49,924 bases of DNA from Candidatus Saccharimonadota bacterium. Lineage in GTDB: Bacteria > Patescibacteriota > Saccharimonadia > Saccharimonadales > Saccharimonadaceae. The DNA is taken from positions 1-49,924 of the forward strand of contig JAFVBG010000001.1 in NCBI GenBank assembly GCA_017480095.1, given 5' to 3'. This document shows, piece after piece, positions 24,983-34,216 of this stretch. The position numbers were made by a program, and so were the translations under genes. The notes under the pieces were generated by a model that was not told the DNA's origin, ran no database searches, and saw only the letters and a list, made by a program, of their open reading frames with translations. Position 1 is the first letter of the stretch. Each line of letters opens with the position of its first letter.

Positions 24983-25186
24983 ATGAGTAACAATATCAAC
25001 AACTTAAAGAAAGGAGCAGAGGCGGATGGAAGCTCGCCGTTTGACTACCAATATATGTCCAATGAAGGGATGCCTTCAAAAAATAATGTAGCTATCTCTG
25101 AACATACCAGAGCGCAAATTGAAGACATCAAGCGTAGAAAAGTTAAGATTGGACTTGGTAAACTGTTACTCTGGGATGTAGCGTAA
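24983..25186 (+). CDS. Small protein of unknown function
   Basis: 67 residues. A polar, disordered-looking N-terminus (SNNINNLKKGAEADGSSPFD) is followed by ISEHTRAQIEDIKRRKVKIG and a short hydrophobic end LGKLLLWDVA. No family recognised. AAAGGAAAA lies before the ATG, and the promoter is near consensus. A terminator lies at 25277. It begins the surface-protein region, but a link is not shown. Confidence 0.6.
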   Translation: MSNNINNLKKGAEADGSSPFDYQYMSNEGMPSKNNVAISEHTRAQIEDIKRRKVKIGLGKLLLWDVA

Positions 25187-25276
25187 TAGAAGGGCAGTAA
25201 CACCTATGTAAAAATAAAAATACGGCAACATCTCCAACGACGAAAGAGAGGTAAAAATAAGTTAGAAAATTAAAAC

Positions 25277-25303
25277 AACCGAACATATTGTTCGGTTATT
25301 TTA
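25277..25303 (+). terminator. Terminator
   Basis: AACCGAACA-TAT-TGTTCGGTT followed by ATTTT. 25187-25276 before it is AT-rich with no gene seen. Confidence 0.7.
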
Positions 25304-25308
25304 ATTGC

Positions 25309-25431
25309 AGGAGCTAAAATAAGACACCATCTTCGGCGTTGACGACTCCGTTGCTCGCTCGCCGTACGGCAGAGTACGGCTCGACTCCGCTACTCATCGT
25401 CGCCTTGAATCTGGTGCCTTCTTTTAACTCC
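25309..25431. repeat. Palindromic element E (type I/II intermediate)
   Basis: Outer arms of about 38 nt (25309-25346 and 25394-25431) are complementary with scattered mismatches. The centre is TGCTCGCTCGCC, apical CCGTAC-GGCAGA-GTACGG, then CTCGACTCCGCTACTC. GCTCGCTCGCC is shared with type II elements and CCGTAC/GTACGG with type I. It lies in the 350-bp gap before the second DUF5663 gene. Confidence 0.7.
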
Positions 25432-25453
25432 TCATAAAAACGTAAAAAAGGTG

Positions 25454-25482
25454 TTGACATTCTAAAAAGCTAGTGGTATCAT
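25454..25482 (+). promoter_or_regulatory. Promoter of the surface-protein operon
   Basis: TTGACA (25454-25459), 17-nt spacer, TATCAT (25477-25482). Confidence 0.75.
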
Positions 25483-25536
25483 AAGGGGAGAATAGGTCAT
25501 ATATCAACATAAAAACAAGAAAGGCGAACATAGGCC

Positions 25537-25893
25537 ATGGATAATAATACTATTAGCAGTAGTCTGAATAATGTTTCAGACAAAGAAGCCGTTAGTCGTT
25601 TCGCCGATTCGCTGATCGAGGAAAAAGGTCTAAGCGGATTGGGTGACGACGAAAAGGCGACTCTCAAAGCATCGATTGAAGAAAAGGTTGTCGATACGAT
25701 TAACCAATCTTTGATTTATGCGCTTCCTGATGATAAGTTTGAAGAGCTTGAAAAATTGGCGGAGCGAGAAGATGTAACCGCCGAGCAGGTTTCCGAATTG
25801 ATTGCAAATTCGGGTGTTGATACACAAGCCGTGGTGACCGAAGCGATGGATAATTTCCGTCAAATCTTTTTGAACAAGAAGGGGGAAAACTAA
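25537..25893 (+). CDS. DUF5663-like protein
   Basis: 118 residues, acidic and helical: [20 protein letters not shown] followed by [20 protein letters not shown] and [11 protein letters not shown], similar in pattern to the protein at 6781. Function unknown. It ends 1 nt before the start of the large surface protein, so the two are cotranscribed and probably coupled. Confidence 0.65.
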   Translation: MDNNTISSSLNNVSDKEAVSRFADSLIEEKGLSGLGDDEKATLKASIEEKVVDTINQSLIYALPDDKFEELEKLAEREDVTAEQVSELIANSGVDTQAVVTEAMDNFRQIFLNKKGEN

Positions 25894-25894
25894 A

Positions 25895-28800
25895 ATGGTA
25901 AAGCAACCAAATATGGGCGGAGGCCTGGGGGAAATCTCTAATCCAGAAGCCGAGTTGGATCGTCTGCACAATAATAAAGCCGCCAAGAAAGCAGGTGAGG
26001 GTGCAGTTGAATCTTATAATCAAGAGGTAGCGGACAACGAAATTGGTGATATGGGTGGCGAGACTGATAGGGAACATCGTCAGCCAAATATTGATGTTAA
26101 GGGTGGCATCTTTAGCCCAGACGAGAATGCTGGCGCCGCTTGGTATGCAGACGGTGAAAATGCTGGTGCTGCCTGGTATGCCGATGGCGAAGGTGCTGGC
26201 GCCGCTTGGGAAGTGCCAGCCGATGACGCTACGGATGGTGGCGATGAATCAGCCAAAAAGGCTGCCGAGAAAAAAGCTGAAGATGACAAGAAAACCGATG
26301 AGGCTGTATCTGAAGCTGACGCTGCTGCCAATGAACTAGAGAAGAAGATTGCCGACCTTGAGAAGAAAAACAGCGAACTGGCTGGTGAAAATGAGAAATT
26401 GCGTGCAGAATTAGAAGACGCTTACAAGCAGCTCGATGCCATGGAGGGCAAGATTGATGAAATCCACAGTGCCACCCCAGAAGGCAAGGCAAAAGTCGAG
26501 AAGCGTAAAGGTGTATTCTCGAGATTGAAGACGCGTATTGCGGCTGGCGTCCTCGCGGCAGTATTGCTGGTTGGTGGTATTGTTGGCGGCACGATGTTAA
26601 TGCGCAATCAAAACAACGATAAAAGCACGGGTCAAACTGCAACCATCGAGATGATGGATGAAACAGCCAGTAGCGATCAATTGGAAATTACACCAGAAAC
26701 TTTGGATGACACTGGAGAAGAGAGCGGCGCCATAGTCGGCGTAGTGCCACCACTAGCAGAAGATTTTAACGATGACGCGGCCGAGAAGCTGAGCGATGGC
26801 TACGACGTCGACTTTACCGTGAACGGTGGTAGCGAAGTGTTTGTCATTGACGTTAATGAACACGAAGGCGGACATGATGATTCGACGGATGCTTATTACC
26901 AAGCTGGCAAGTTGAGCAAACATAGCTTTGGTGCGCGGACTTACGAAGTCGGCGCTAGCGCGACGGAAATTGGGCATGATATTGTCGAGCGCGGTTTTGA
27001 GAACGTCCGAAGTTCGAGTGAAGCGCTTGGTCAGTGGGCAGTAGCACTTGGTGTGAACTCTGAGGCGGCGAATCAGCAAGGCGGCATGGCAGGCGTAAAC
27101 TCGTTTGCGGATATTTTGCGCTATGGTGATACGGACAGCTATGACGCAGTGGCGAACGATTTTAGCCAGTGGGCGGCCGAAAATGTTGATGCGGTACAGA
27201 CTGGTACGATTGAGGCTGGTACGCCTTATACTTCTTGGTATATCGCTGAGAACGGCACGAACGATAAGGGTGATGCAGACCTCAACGTCTATTCGCAATT
27301 GGCTGTACAACATAATTATGACGTGAACTATGTCCGATTATACAAGGTGGCAGACGATGGTACACGTATCGACTTGCTAAACGAAGGCAACACGAAGACA
27401 CGCATCATGCAGATGACGGCAATCCCACAGGAAAGCTGGGGCAACTATGATGTAGTGATGCTCGGTGACTGTGGTGGTTCACAGTTAGGTTTGATTCGGC
27501 ATGCGGAGCCAACACCAGAAGTGACGACTCCGGCGCCACAGGTGGTAACACCTACACCAGAAACCGTGGTGGTGACGCCAACTCCAGATACCACACCAGA
27601 GACCACGCCAACCCCAGACACTACTCCAGATAACACTCCAACCCCAGACACGACCCCAGATGATACCCCGACTCCTACTCCTACACCTACTCCAACTCCT
27701 ACACCTACTCCAACTCCGACGCCAACCCCGACACCAACCCCAACTCCAACCCCAACCCCAACCCCGACACCAACCCCGACACCAACTCCTACTCCAACAC
27801 CTACCCCTACCCCTACACCAACTCCAACTCCAACCCCAACACCGACTCCAACTCCAACTCCGACCCCGGAGACTCCAGAGCCAAAGACGGAGGATACACA
27901 GGTTAATCCAGATGAACATGAGATTTTGGATGACACACCAGAACATGACAACGTCAACCCTGGCGACCCAGACAAGACCGACGAGAATGATCGTCAGCCA
28001 GGCGGTCCCGTGGATGATGCGGATACTAGTGCCATCCCAGACAACCAACAGGTCTTAGATGAGAACGGCAATCAGCGTACGGATGAAAATGGCAACCCAT
28101 ACGTCCAGAACAACGAGATTGATCCTAAGACCCCAGAGGAGCTTGAGCAGTCGATTCAGGACGGTACTCAGACCACTCAGAGTGATAGTACCGAGGGACG
28201 TGATCCAAACTCTCAGCAGGAAGTCGATACTGACCATCCAACCGTGATTCCGGAACAGGGTGATTCAAATTCGAGAACGGGCGAAGATGTCACCTTCGAT
28301 GACGAGGGAGCAAGAAATGACTTCTACGATAGTATCTTTGGCGGCGGCAATCAGGATAGTGGCACTCCGACAGCTGCTGAACAAAGTGCGGGTCAAAATG
28401 ATGACGCTAGTGCAGGCGCGGCAGAAAGTCAACCAGCGGTGGCGATTGAACAAAATAACAACTTGACTTCTACCAATCCTGAAGCAACTACGCCAGTAGA
28501 AGAAGCGGCACCAGCTGAGCAAACTGCTTCAGCTGAACAGGCTGCCCCAGCCGAGCAACAAGCTGCTCCAGCTGAACAACAAAGTTTCATGCCAGAAGGC
28601 TTGACCCAGATGGGCGATACCTCAAGTGAACAGGCGGCAGCACCAGCGGAGCAGGCTTCAGTAGTAGAGGAACAAGCCGCCCCAGTCGAATCGCAAGGTG
28701 AAGAACTGCGTGGTGCACCAACTTTCGTAGCACCAAACCCAGAAGCCCAAGCCGAAGCCTCAGTAGAAGCATCAGCTGAGACGCCGGCTGAGACACCAGC

Positions 28801-28945
28801 GGAAGCACCAGCTGAAACGCCAGCGGTCGAACAGCAGATTGTGACGGAAGCTCCAACGGCTCCAGAAAACAACAGCGACGTGACCTTTGATGATGAATCT
28901 GCAAGAAACGACTTCTTCGGTGAAGTATTCGGTGGCGGCGAGTAA
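25895..28945 (+). CDS. Large membrane-anchored surface protein with PT-repeat stalk
   Basis: 1016 residues. Cytoplasmic N-terminus with three tandem AGAAWxxDGE-type repeats (about 79-105), an acidic Lys/Ala stretch, a coiled coil (about 145-192), and one membrane helix ([17 protein letters not shown], about 215-233) after basic [12 protein letters not shown]. The extracellular part has a globular region (about 265-540), a Thr-Pro stalk (about 568-659) and an acidic disordered C-terminus. The motif VTFDDExARNDF with a trailing FGGG occurs at about 797-820 and again at the extreme C-terminus (VFGGGE). No enzyme motif seen. The stalk suggests a protein that spans the envelope or contacts a host cell (inference). 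Confidence 0.85.
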   Translation: MVKQPNMGGGLGEISNPEAELDRLHNNKAAKKAGEGAVESYNQEVADNEIGDMGGETDREHRQPNIDVKGGIFSPDENAGAAWYADGENAGAAWYADGEGAGAAWEVPADDATDGGDESAKKAAEKKAEDDKKTDEAVSEADAAANELEKKIADLEKKNSELAGENEKLRAELEDAYKQLDAMEGKIDEIHSATPEGKAKVEKRKGVFSRLKTRIAAGVLAAVLLVGGIVGGTMLMRNQNNDKSTGQTATIEMMDETASSDQLEITPETLDDTGEESGAIVGVVPPLAEDFNDDAAEKLSDGYDVDFTVNGGSEVFVIDVNEHEGGHDDSTDAYYQAGKLSKHSFGARTYEVGASATEIGHDIVERGFENVRSSSEALGQWAVALGVNSEAANQQGGMAGVNSFADILRYGDTDSYDAVANDFSQWAAENVDAVQTGTIEAGTPYTSWYIAENGTNDKGDADLNVYSQLAVQHNYDVNYVRLYKVADDGTRIDLLNEGNTKTRIMQMTAIPQESWGNYDVVMLGDCGGSQLGLIRHAEPTPEVTTPAPQVVTPTPETVVVTPTPDTTPETTPTPDTTPDNTPTPDTTPDDTPTPTPTPTPTPTPTPTPTPTPTPTPTPTPTPTPTPTPTPTPTPTPTPTPTPTPTPTPTPTPTPTPTPETPEPKTEDTQVNPDEHEILDDTPEHDNVNPGDPDKTDENDRQPGGPVDDADTSAIPDNQQVLDENGNQRTDENGNPYVQNNEIDPKTPEELEQSIQDGTQTTQSDSTEGRDPNSQQEVDTDHPTVIPEQGDSNSRTGEDVTFDDEGARNDFYDSIFGGGNQDSGTPTAAEQSAGQNDDASAGAAESQPAVAIEQNNNLTSTNPEATTPVEEAAPAEQTASAEQAAPAEQQAAPAEQQSFMPEGLTQMGDTSSEQAAAPAEQASVVEEQAAPVESQGEELRGAPTFVAPNPEAQAEASVEASAETPAETPAEAPAETPAVEQQIVTEAPTAPENNSDVTFDDESARNDFFGEVFGGGE
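27596..27872 (+). repeat. Thr-Pro coding low-complexity repeat
   Basis: About 90 codons of alternating Thr and Pro (ACN CCN), with varied third bases, so the repeat is kept at protein level more than at DNA level. Open frames on the opposite strand here (Gly-Val repeats) are shadows. Confidence 0.9.
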
Positions 28946-28978
28946 AATTAATAAGAGGGTTAAAGGAAAGGAGAAAAA

Positions 28979-30403
28979 ATGAACACAAAAATCACACGAC
29001 TCCTGCCTGCGACACTTGCAATAGCAGGTATCGCCACTACCGGCGCGTTCATGACCCAGGACGCATCGGCAGCCGAGGCATGGGGGCCGCAGAATCGCCA
29101 GACGTTCACTTGGAACAGTCCAGCGACTTATGCGACGTTCAACTCGATGACGGACAACCCGTCTCTTGGGCACGAGTCAAACTTTGTTCGGATTCGCGAA
29201 GCGGGAACGAGCAACACCTACAAAGACGATGTTACCATCGAGGTGGGGAAGGAATACGAAGTCTTTGTTTATTACCACAATAATGGTGCCGCTAACTATG
29301 GCGCACAGGTGATGGCAGACAATGTCCGCCTCAAAGCCAATTTCCCAACCAAATTGACGGCTGGGCAGAACGGCGAAGTGCGTGGCACGATTACTGCAAC
29401 TAACACTAATCCACTAGAGGTTTGGGACACGGCCTACATGAAGGCGACGACAACCGTCTATCTGTCCTATGTGCCAAATTCTGCAGTGCTTCACAATGGT
29501 AGCACTGGCCAGTATAGCACGAATGGCTCCATCCTTGATTCCGAATCTCTCTTTGGTGATGGTGCAAAGCTAGCCTATGATTCGCGTGCTTGGGGTTTCA
29601 TCCCAGGTTGTAACGAGTATGCTGGTTATGTTACTTACCGCATCAAGGTAGATCAGCCGGGTTGGTTCACGACCAAGACCGTTTCGGCCGAAGGTAAGAA
29701 TGATTATAAAGAGACCATGACTACTAATCCAGGTGATGTGCTTGATTTCAAAATCGAGTATGCCAACACTGGTACGACTTGGCAGACTGCCGTGACCGTG
29801 CACGATCAAATGCCAAATGGTCTAGAATATGTCAAAGATTCAACCTACGTTTCTAACTCCAAGGGCAATAATCAGAAAGTATCCGACGCCCTCTTTGAAG
29901 AAAAAGGCTTGAACATTGGTGATTATAACGCTGGGCAAAAGGCTACAATCACCTATAAGGGTCGCTTGACAGGTGATGACAAAGTATTTGCTTGTGGCGA
30001 GACTACCATCTACAACAACGCATGGTTAGTCACTGAGAACGGCACACAGTATGATAAGGTTAAAATTACCGTCAAGAGAACTTGTGAAGGCACTCCAACT
30101 TGTGAAGATGGCTATACGCTTGTCGATGGCGTCTGCGTGAGTGATGACAAGTTCCCAGATGATAAGCCAGAACCAACTCCTTCCGAATATACACCAGAAA
30201 CTCCTTCCCAGCTTCCACATACTGGGCCAACCGAGATTGCATTGGCCGCGATGATTATCGTACTCTTAATCATTGGTGGAACTTACTGGTTTGTAAGCTG
30301 GACAAAGCTAAATAAGACCTCTGCTGCTGTGAAAGGCGCAGGCAAGGCTCAAAAAGCTACTGGTGATAATGAAGTCGTAAAAGACAGCATTGTCAATAAA
30401 TAA
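28979..30403 (+). CDS. Secreted DUF11-type surface protein with LPHTG-transmembrane anchor
   Basis: 474 residues. Signal peptide (KITRLLPATLAIAGIATTGAF, cleavage after ASA near residue 31). A region with NPGDVLDFKIEYANTGTTWQ and VHDQMPNGLEYVKDSTYV is typical of DUF11 repeats. A Cys-bearing segment CEGTPTCEDGYTLVDGVC and a Pro-rich linker lead to LPHTG, then one membrane helix (EIALAAMIIVLLIIGGTYWF). Unlike classical sortase substrates, about 40 residues follow the helix instead of a short basic tail. AAAGGAGA precedes the ATG. It is downstream of the PT-stalk protein, probably in the same operon. Confidence 0.82.
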   Translation: MNTKITRLLPATLAIAGIATTGAFMTQDASAAEAWGPQNRQTFTWNSPATYATFNSMTDNPSLGHESNFVRIREAGTSNTYKDDVTIEVGKEYEVFVYYHNNGAANYGAQVMADNVRLKANFPTKLTAGQNGEVRGTITATNTNPLEVWDTAYMKATTTVYLSYVPNSAVLHNGSTGQYSTNGSILDSESLFGDGAKLAYDSRAWGFIPGCNEYAGYVTYRIKVDQPGWFTTKTVSAEGKNDYKETMTTNPGDVLDFKIEYANTGTTWQTAVTVHDQMPNGLEYVKDSTYVSNSKGNNQKVSDALFEEKGLNIGDYNAGQKATITYKGRLTGDDKVFACGETTIYNNAWLVTENGTQYDKVKITVKRTCEGTPTCEDGYTLVDGVCVSDDKFPDDKPEPTPSEYTPETPSQLPHTGPTEIALAAMIIVLLIIGGTYWFVSWTKLNKTSAAVKGAGKAQKATGDNEVVKDSIVNK

Positions 30404-30510
30404 CCTTGTTTTTCAGACAGTACGGAGCCTGGCAAGGCGAGTAGTAGTGCGAAAACCCCTGTGGCGACAGGGGTTTTCGACACGTGTCTGGAAAATAAGG
30501 TTATTTATTG
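30394..30510. terminator. Long hairpin terminator spanning the stop codon of the LPHTG gene
   Basis: Outer arms 30394-30419 and 30485-30510 match at 24 of 26 positions and cover the last codons and TAA. Inside is a perfect 13-bp hairpin CGAAAACCCCTGT/ACAGGGGTTTTCG (30450-30479). The right arm ends in TTATTTATTG, whose last bases form the -35 of rplU. Confidence 0.7.
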
Positions 30511-30536
30511 ATTTTTTCTATCATCTGTGATATAAT
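30508..30536 (+). promoter_or_regulatory. Promoter of rplU
   Basis: TTGATT (30508-30513), 17-nt spacer, TATAAT (30531-30536). Confidence 0.75.
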
Positions 30537-30562
30537 TACTACCAGTAATTTAAAGGAATAAT

Positions 30563-30871
30563 ATGAAGAAAGCAGTCATTTTGGTTGGCGGGAAGCAATA
30601 TCTCGTTGCCGAAAAAGAGACCCTACGGGTGGACCTCCTCCCGGCAGGCACCAAAGAGCTCGAGACTGACGCTCTCCTCGTCATTGATGGCGATAAGACT
30701 ACGGTTGGCAACCCAACTGTAAAAGGCGTAAAAGTTTCAGCTAAAGTTGTGGAAGAAGAGGTAAAGGGCGACAAAGTGCGCGTTATCCGTTACCACTCCA
30801 AGAAACGTGTCCACAAGGAAACTGGTCATCGCCAGAAATATAGCTTAATCGAAATCACTTCGATTAAGTAG
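30563..30871 (+). CDS. rplU: 50S ribosomal protein L21
   Basis: 102 residues. VILVGGKQYLVAEKETLRVD, then GNPTVKGVKVSAKVV and the C-terminal signature VIRYHSKKRVHKETGHRQKY with SLIEITSI match bL21. AAAGGA precedes the ATG. rpmA, often the next gene, is not here; a terminator follows. Confidence 0.95.
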   Translation: MKKAVILVGGKQYLVAEKETLRVDLLPAGTKELETDALLVIDGDKTTVGNPTVKGVKVSAKVVEEEVKGDKVRVIRYHSKKRVHKETGHRQKYSLIEITSIK

Positions 30872-30878
30872 CGAAAAA

Positions 30879-30905
30879 ACAACCCCCCTTTCGGGGGTTG
30901 TTTTT
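30879..30905 (+). terminator. Terminator after rplU
   Basis: ACAACCCCC / GGGGGTTGT stem followed by five T. Confidence 0.85.
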
Positions 30906-30973
30906 GAGTGTAGGAACATCTAATTGTAAAAAAGACCCTACGGGTGGAGATGAGATATTGAAACGTTTATGGG

Positions 30974-31002
30974 TTGAATTGCCACTAATATAGTGGTATA
31001 AT
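30974..31002 (+). promoter_or_regulatory. Leaderless promoter of parA
   Basis: TTGAAT (30974-30979), 17-nt spacer, TATAAT (30997-31002), then exactly 6 nt to ATG 31009. Confidence 0.8.
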
Positions 31003-31008
31003 TGGAAT

Positions 31009-31779
31009 ATGGCTACGGTTATTTGTATAACTAACCAAAAAGGAGGTGTCGGGAAAACCACTACGGCGGTGAATCTCGGTTATTTCTTAGCAAAAGACAA
31101 GAAAAGAGTCTTGATTGTAGATTTTGATCCGCAGGGAAATGCTACGAGCGGATTGGGGGTAGAGAAAGGGAATCTTCCTGCCACGATGACAGAGGTGATT
31201 TTGGGGCAGGTGCCGATTACCCAGGTGATTGTTGCGACTAAATATAAGGGATTAGATATCGCTCCGACTACGCCACAGTTAGCAAATGCCGAAGTAGAGC
31301 TGAATAAGTTGAATAAAAAATTTATACAGTTAAAGTCGGCTCTGTCAGCGGTGGCAAGAGCTTACGATTACATCATTATTGACTCGCCGCCGTCCTTGTC
31401 GCTCTTGACGGTGAACGGGATGATTGCGGCGGATTATCTACTACTCCCGGTTCAGACGGAGTTCTACGCGCTAGAGGGTGTGGCGCAGCTCCTAGAAAGC
31501 ATGAAGCTAGTGAAGAAGGCGATGAACCCAGATCTGAAGCTCTTGGGTGTGGTGGCTACCATGTACGATAAACGCACGACGCTTTCGGTGCAAGTGTTAG
31601 AAGAAATCAAAAAATACTTCAAAGAGAAAGTATTTGAGACGACGATTCCGCGCAATGTGCGCGTGGCGGAGGCTCCGAGCCACGGCGCACCAGTTGGGAG
31701 TTATGATAAGTTTAGCAAGGGGGCAAAGGCTTACAAAGAATTAGCCAAGGAAGTCGAGCGTAGGATTGGTAAAAACTGA
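31009..31779 (+). CDS. parA: Chromosome-partitioning ATPase ParA/Soj
   Basis: 256 residues. Deviant Walker A KGGVGKTTT (11-19), LIVDFDPQGNATSGLG (Walker A'), YDYIIIDSPPSLSLLTVN (Walker B) and late PRNVRVAEAPSHG. No N-terminal helix-turn-helix, so it is the chromosomal Soj type. It is the first gene of parAB and should be translated from a leaderless mRNA. Confidence 0.96.
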   Translation: MATVICITNQKGGVGKTTTAVNLGYFLAKDKKRVLIVDFDPQGNATSGLGVEKGNLPATMTEVILGQVPITQVIVATKYKGLDIAPTTPQLANAEVELNKLNKKFIQLKSALSAVARAYDYIIIDSPPSLSLLTVNGMIAADYLLLPVQTEFYALEGVAQLLESMKLVKKAMNPDLKLLGVVATMYDKRTTLSVQVLEEIKKYFKEKVFETTIPRNVRVAEAPSHGAPVGSYDKFSKGAKAYKELAKEVERRIGKN

Positions 31780-31832
31780 ACATTTTAAGATTGAAAGCTG
31801 AATAAAAATATTATACAAGGGAATGGAGGAAA

Positions 31833-32678
31833 ATGGCAGGACACGGACTAGGTAGAGGGTTTGAATCACTGATCCCGACGGAGTTATCAGAAGATTTTGA
31901 CCCGACGATTGATGACGACAAGGCAGTTTCTAAGCTGAAGGAGCTGGATGTCGATGAGATAGTCCGTGATGAGTCTCAGCCTCGCCGTAATTTTGATGAA
32001 GAATCCTTGAATGCCTTGGCCGATTCGATTAGGGAACATGGCATCCTCCAGCCAATCGTGGTGACGAAAGTGGGGGATAAATACCAGATTGTGGCAGGTG
32101 AGCGACGTTGGCGAGCGGCGAAGATTGCTGGTCTGAAGACAATCCCGTCGATTATTCGGACGCTTGATGCACAAAATCGGCTGGAGCTTTCAATCATCGA
32201 GAACGCCCAGCGTGAAGATTTGAATGCGATTGAACTAGCAACGGCTTATGCAAAGTTGCGCGACCAGTTTAACATGACGGCGAAAGAGATTGGCGAGAAG
32301 GTAGGGAAGAGTGAAAGCTCAATCATGAACACCATGCGTCTCTTGTCTCTGCCAGATATTGCGAAGAAAGCGATGGTGGAACATAAGCTCTCGGAAGGTG
32401 TGATGCGCCCGCTAGTGACGGCGGAGCCAGAACTGGTAGAGAAGGCCGTGCCGCTGATTATCGCGGAGGGCTGGACAGCGCGCAAAGTTGAGCAGTATGT
32501 CTCACTAAACAAGAAGCGCAGCTCGACTAGGGTGTTGAAGACCAACGTCTATGCACGGCAAGAGGAGAGCTTGGGCAAGCGTTTTAATGCAAAGGTGCGG
32601 GTGAATTCGCGCTCGGTGACGTTTTCTTGTAAAAATGAGCAAGAGTTGGCTGGCTTGATTGAGCGGTTAGGGCAGTAG
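31833..32678 (+). CDS. parB: Chromosome-partitioning protein ParB/Spo0J
   Basis: 281 residues. The N-terminal ParA-interacting start GHGLGRGFESLIP is followed by the CTPase domain with SQPRRNFD (box I) and VAGERRWRAAK (box II), the helix-turn-helix MTAKEIGEKVGKSESSIMNTMRLL and a C-terminal dimer domain. The recognition-helix region (KSESSIMNTM) differs from that of B. subtilis Spo0J (KSRPHIANHL as I recall it). GGAGG lies just before the ATG. Confidence 0.96.
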   Translation: MAGHGLGRGFESLIPTELSEDFDPTIDDDKAVSKLKELDVDEIVRDESQPRRNFDEESLNALADSIREHGILQPIVVTKVGDKYQIVAGERRWRAAKIAGLKTIPSIIRTLDAQNRLELSIIENAQREDLNAIELATAYAKLRDQFNMTAKEIGEKVGKSESSIMNTMRLLSLPDIAKKAMVEHKLSEGVMRPLVTAEPELVEKAVPLIIAEGWTARKVEQYVSLNKKRSSTRVLKTNVYARQEESLGKRFNAKVRVNSRSVTFSCKNEQELAGLIERLGQ

Positions 32679-32713
32679 TCTGGAATTACGACTACCCCCG
32701 TTAAATATCTTGA

Positions 32714-32738
32714 AAATGTTGTAAAAATTACAACATTT
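32714..32738. repeat. Palindrome downstream of parB, candidate parS-like site
   Basis: Perfect palindrome with arms AAATGTTGTAA/TTACAACATTT and centre AAA. The inner 19 bp (32717-32735) recur exactly at 45844-45862 inside murG. It lies between the convergent parB and rel genes, where a promoter operator is unlikely. It could also act as a weak terminator. Confidence 0.55.
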
Positions 32739-32743
32739 AGGAA

Positions 32744-34189
32744 TTATGATTCTTTGTCTTTATTGAGCTGTTGCTTGAGTTTCTGACGGGCATGAGAAGT
32801 AAAAATCTTGCTAAACCAGCCTTCTTTGGCGGTTTGATTCTTTGAAGTTAGGACTTCGACGATGTCGCCGTGCTTGAGCCGTGTGTTGAGATTGGACATC
32901 TTACCATTGATTTTGACGCCGACGACATGACCACCGATTTCGGAATGTAAGCGATAAGCGAAATCGAGTGGCAGAGCGCCGTCTGGGAGGTCGATGATGT
33001 CGCCTTTGGGGGTATAAACAAAAATCTTATCGGCAAAAAGGTTGAGTTTGAGTTTTTTCAAATCGACTTTCTTGCCTTCACGGAGCTGGGCGGCGGCAGC
33101 CTGAAGCTCAGTAATCCAGAGCAGATTAGTCGGGAGATGCTGAATCTTGCCGGTGCGGTAGTTTTCGGTGAGTTTCTGCTCATTGTAATAGAAACTGGCA
33201 GCTAAGCCTCGCTCGGCGTATTCATGCATCTCGCGGGTGCGGATTTGGAACTCAATGACTTGCTTATCTTTAGTGATGACGGTGGTATGAATCGACTGGT
33301 AACCGTTTTGCTTTGGTACGGCGATGTAATCTTTAATCCGGCCGGACATCGGAGTGTAGAGCGAGTGAATTAAGCCCATAGCGAGATAGCAATCTGTAAT
33401 ATCATCAACAATCACGCGTAGGGCGGTGAGATCGTAGATTTCGCCCATGTTTTGATTGTGCTTGGCGAGCTTTTTATGTAAACTATAGACTGATTTGACG
33501 CGGCCACCGATTTCAAACTTAATCTTTTCGCGCGTTAGTAACTCGGAGACTTCTTCGATAACCTTTTTCAAGGTTTTTTCGGCCGACTGGGCGTGCTTGT
33601 CGATGAGAACGCGAAGCTCATTGTAGCGTTTTGGGTCAACATAAGAGAAAGCAATATCAGCCATCTCTACACGCAGGCGACCCATGTTCATGCGGTCGGC
33701 CAGGGGAGCAAAGACTTCTAGAGATTCTTTGGCGATTTTTTTCTGCTTTTCTTGGGGGAGAGCAGAGAGAGTGCGGAGATTATGTAGGCGGTCTGCTAAT
33801 TTGATAATCAAGACGCGTACATCTGAACCAACGGCTACCAGGAGGCGCAGGAGATTATCCTTAGTCTCTGGCAGGTACGTATCGAGGTCACGCATGCCAG
33901 AGCGAGCATTGGAAAGTTTAGTCACGCCATCGACGAGAAAGGCGACCTGTTCGCCAAACTCGTTTTTGATGTCGGCAACAGTAACAGGGGTATCTTCTAC
34001 TACATCATGCAAGACGGCCGCGATACAAGTGTCTTCATCCATACCCCAATCTTCAACAATTTTCATCACGGCGAGCGGGTGGACGATATAAGGGTCGCCG
34101 CTATTGCGAAACTGGCCTTCGTGAGCTTTGGTCGCAAAATCAATCGCTTTTTGGCGTTTAGCAGAATAAGCTTTAGAATCCTTGACCAT
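32744..34189 (-). CDS. rel: (p)ppGpp synthetase/hydrolase (Rel/SpoT family)
   Basis: 481 residues. HD hydrolase domain (IVHPLAVMKI, LHDVVEDT), synthetase domain (DLTALRVIV, GRIKDYIAVPKQNGYQSIHT, EFQIRTREMHEYAERGLAA) and a TGS domain (IFVYTPKGDIIDLPDGALPLDFAY). The C-terminal helical, zinc-finger and ACT domains of long Rel proteins are missing, so it is shorter than the usual ~730 residues. A minus-strand TATAAT (34201-34196) leaves exactly 6 nt to the ATG (leaderless). It is divergent from rnhA, 27 nt away. Confidence 0.94.
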   Translation of the reverse strand: MVKDSKAYSAKRQKAIDFATKAHEGQFRNSGDPYIVHPLAVMKIVEDWGMDEDTCIAAVLHDVVEDTPVTVADIKNEFGEQVAFLVDGVTKLSNARSGMRDLDTYLPETKDNLLRLLVAVGSDVRVLIIKLADRLHNLRTLSALPQEKQKKIAKESLEVFAPLADRMNMGRLRVEMADIAFSYVDPKRYNELRVLIDKHAQSAEKTLKKVIEEVSELLTREKIKFEIGGRVKSVYSLHKKLAKHNQNMGEIYDLTALRVIVDDITDCYLAMGLIHSLYTPMSGRIKDYIAVPKQNGYQSIHTTVITKDKQVIEFQIRTREMHEYAERGLAASFYYNEQKLTENYRTGKIQHLPTNLLWITELQAAAAQLREGKKVDLKKLKLNLFADKIFVYTPKGDIIDLPDGALPLDFAYRLHSEIGGHVVGVKINGKMSNLNTRLKHGDIVEVLTSKNQTAKEGWFSKIFTSHARQKLKQQLNKDKES

Positions 34190-34210
34190 ATCTATATTAT
34201 ATCATAAAAT
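34182..34210 (+). promoter_or_regulatory. Leaderless promoter of rnhA overlapping the rel start
   Basis: TTGACC (34182-34187), 17-nt spacer, TAAAAT (34205-34210), 6 nt to ATG 34217. The -35 covers the rel start codon (34187-34189 on the other strand), so the two promoters interlock. Confidence 0.65.
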
Positions 34211-34216
34211 AAAGGT

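Noticed and set aside
27596-27872. CRISPR-like short repeats
   Set aside because: The periodicity is 6 nt with degenerate third bases and encodes Thr-Pro; no spacers. The two repeats at 47575 are also too few for an array.
27445-28048. Long minus-strand ORFs of Gly-Val or Trp-Arg repeats
   Set aside because: They are shadows of the Thr-Pro coding repeat on the plus strand.
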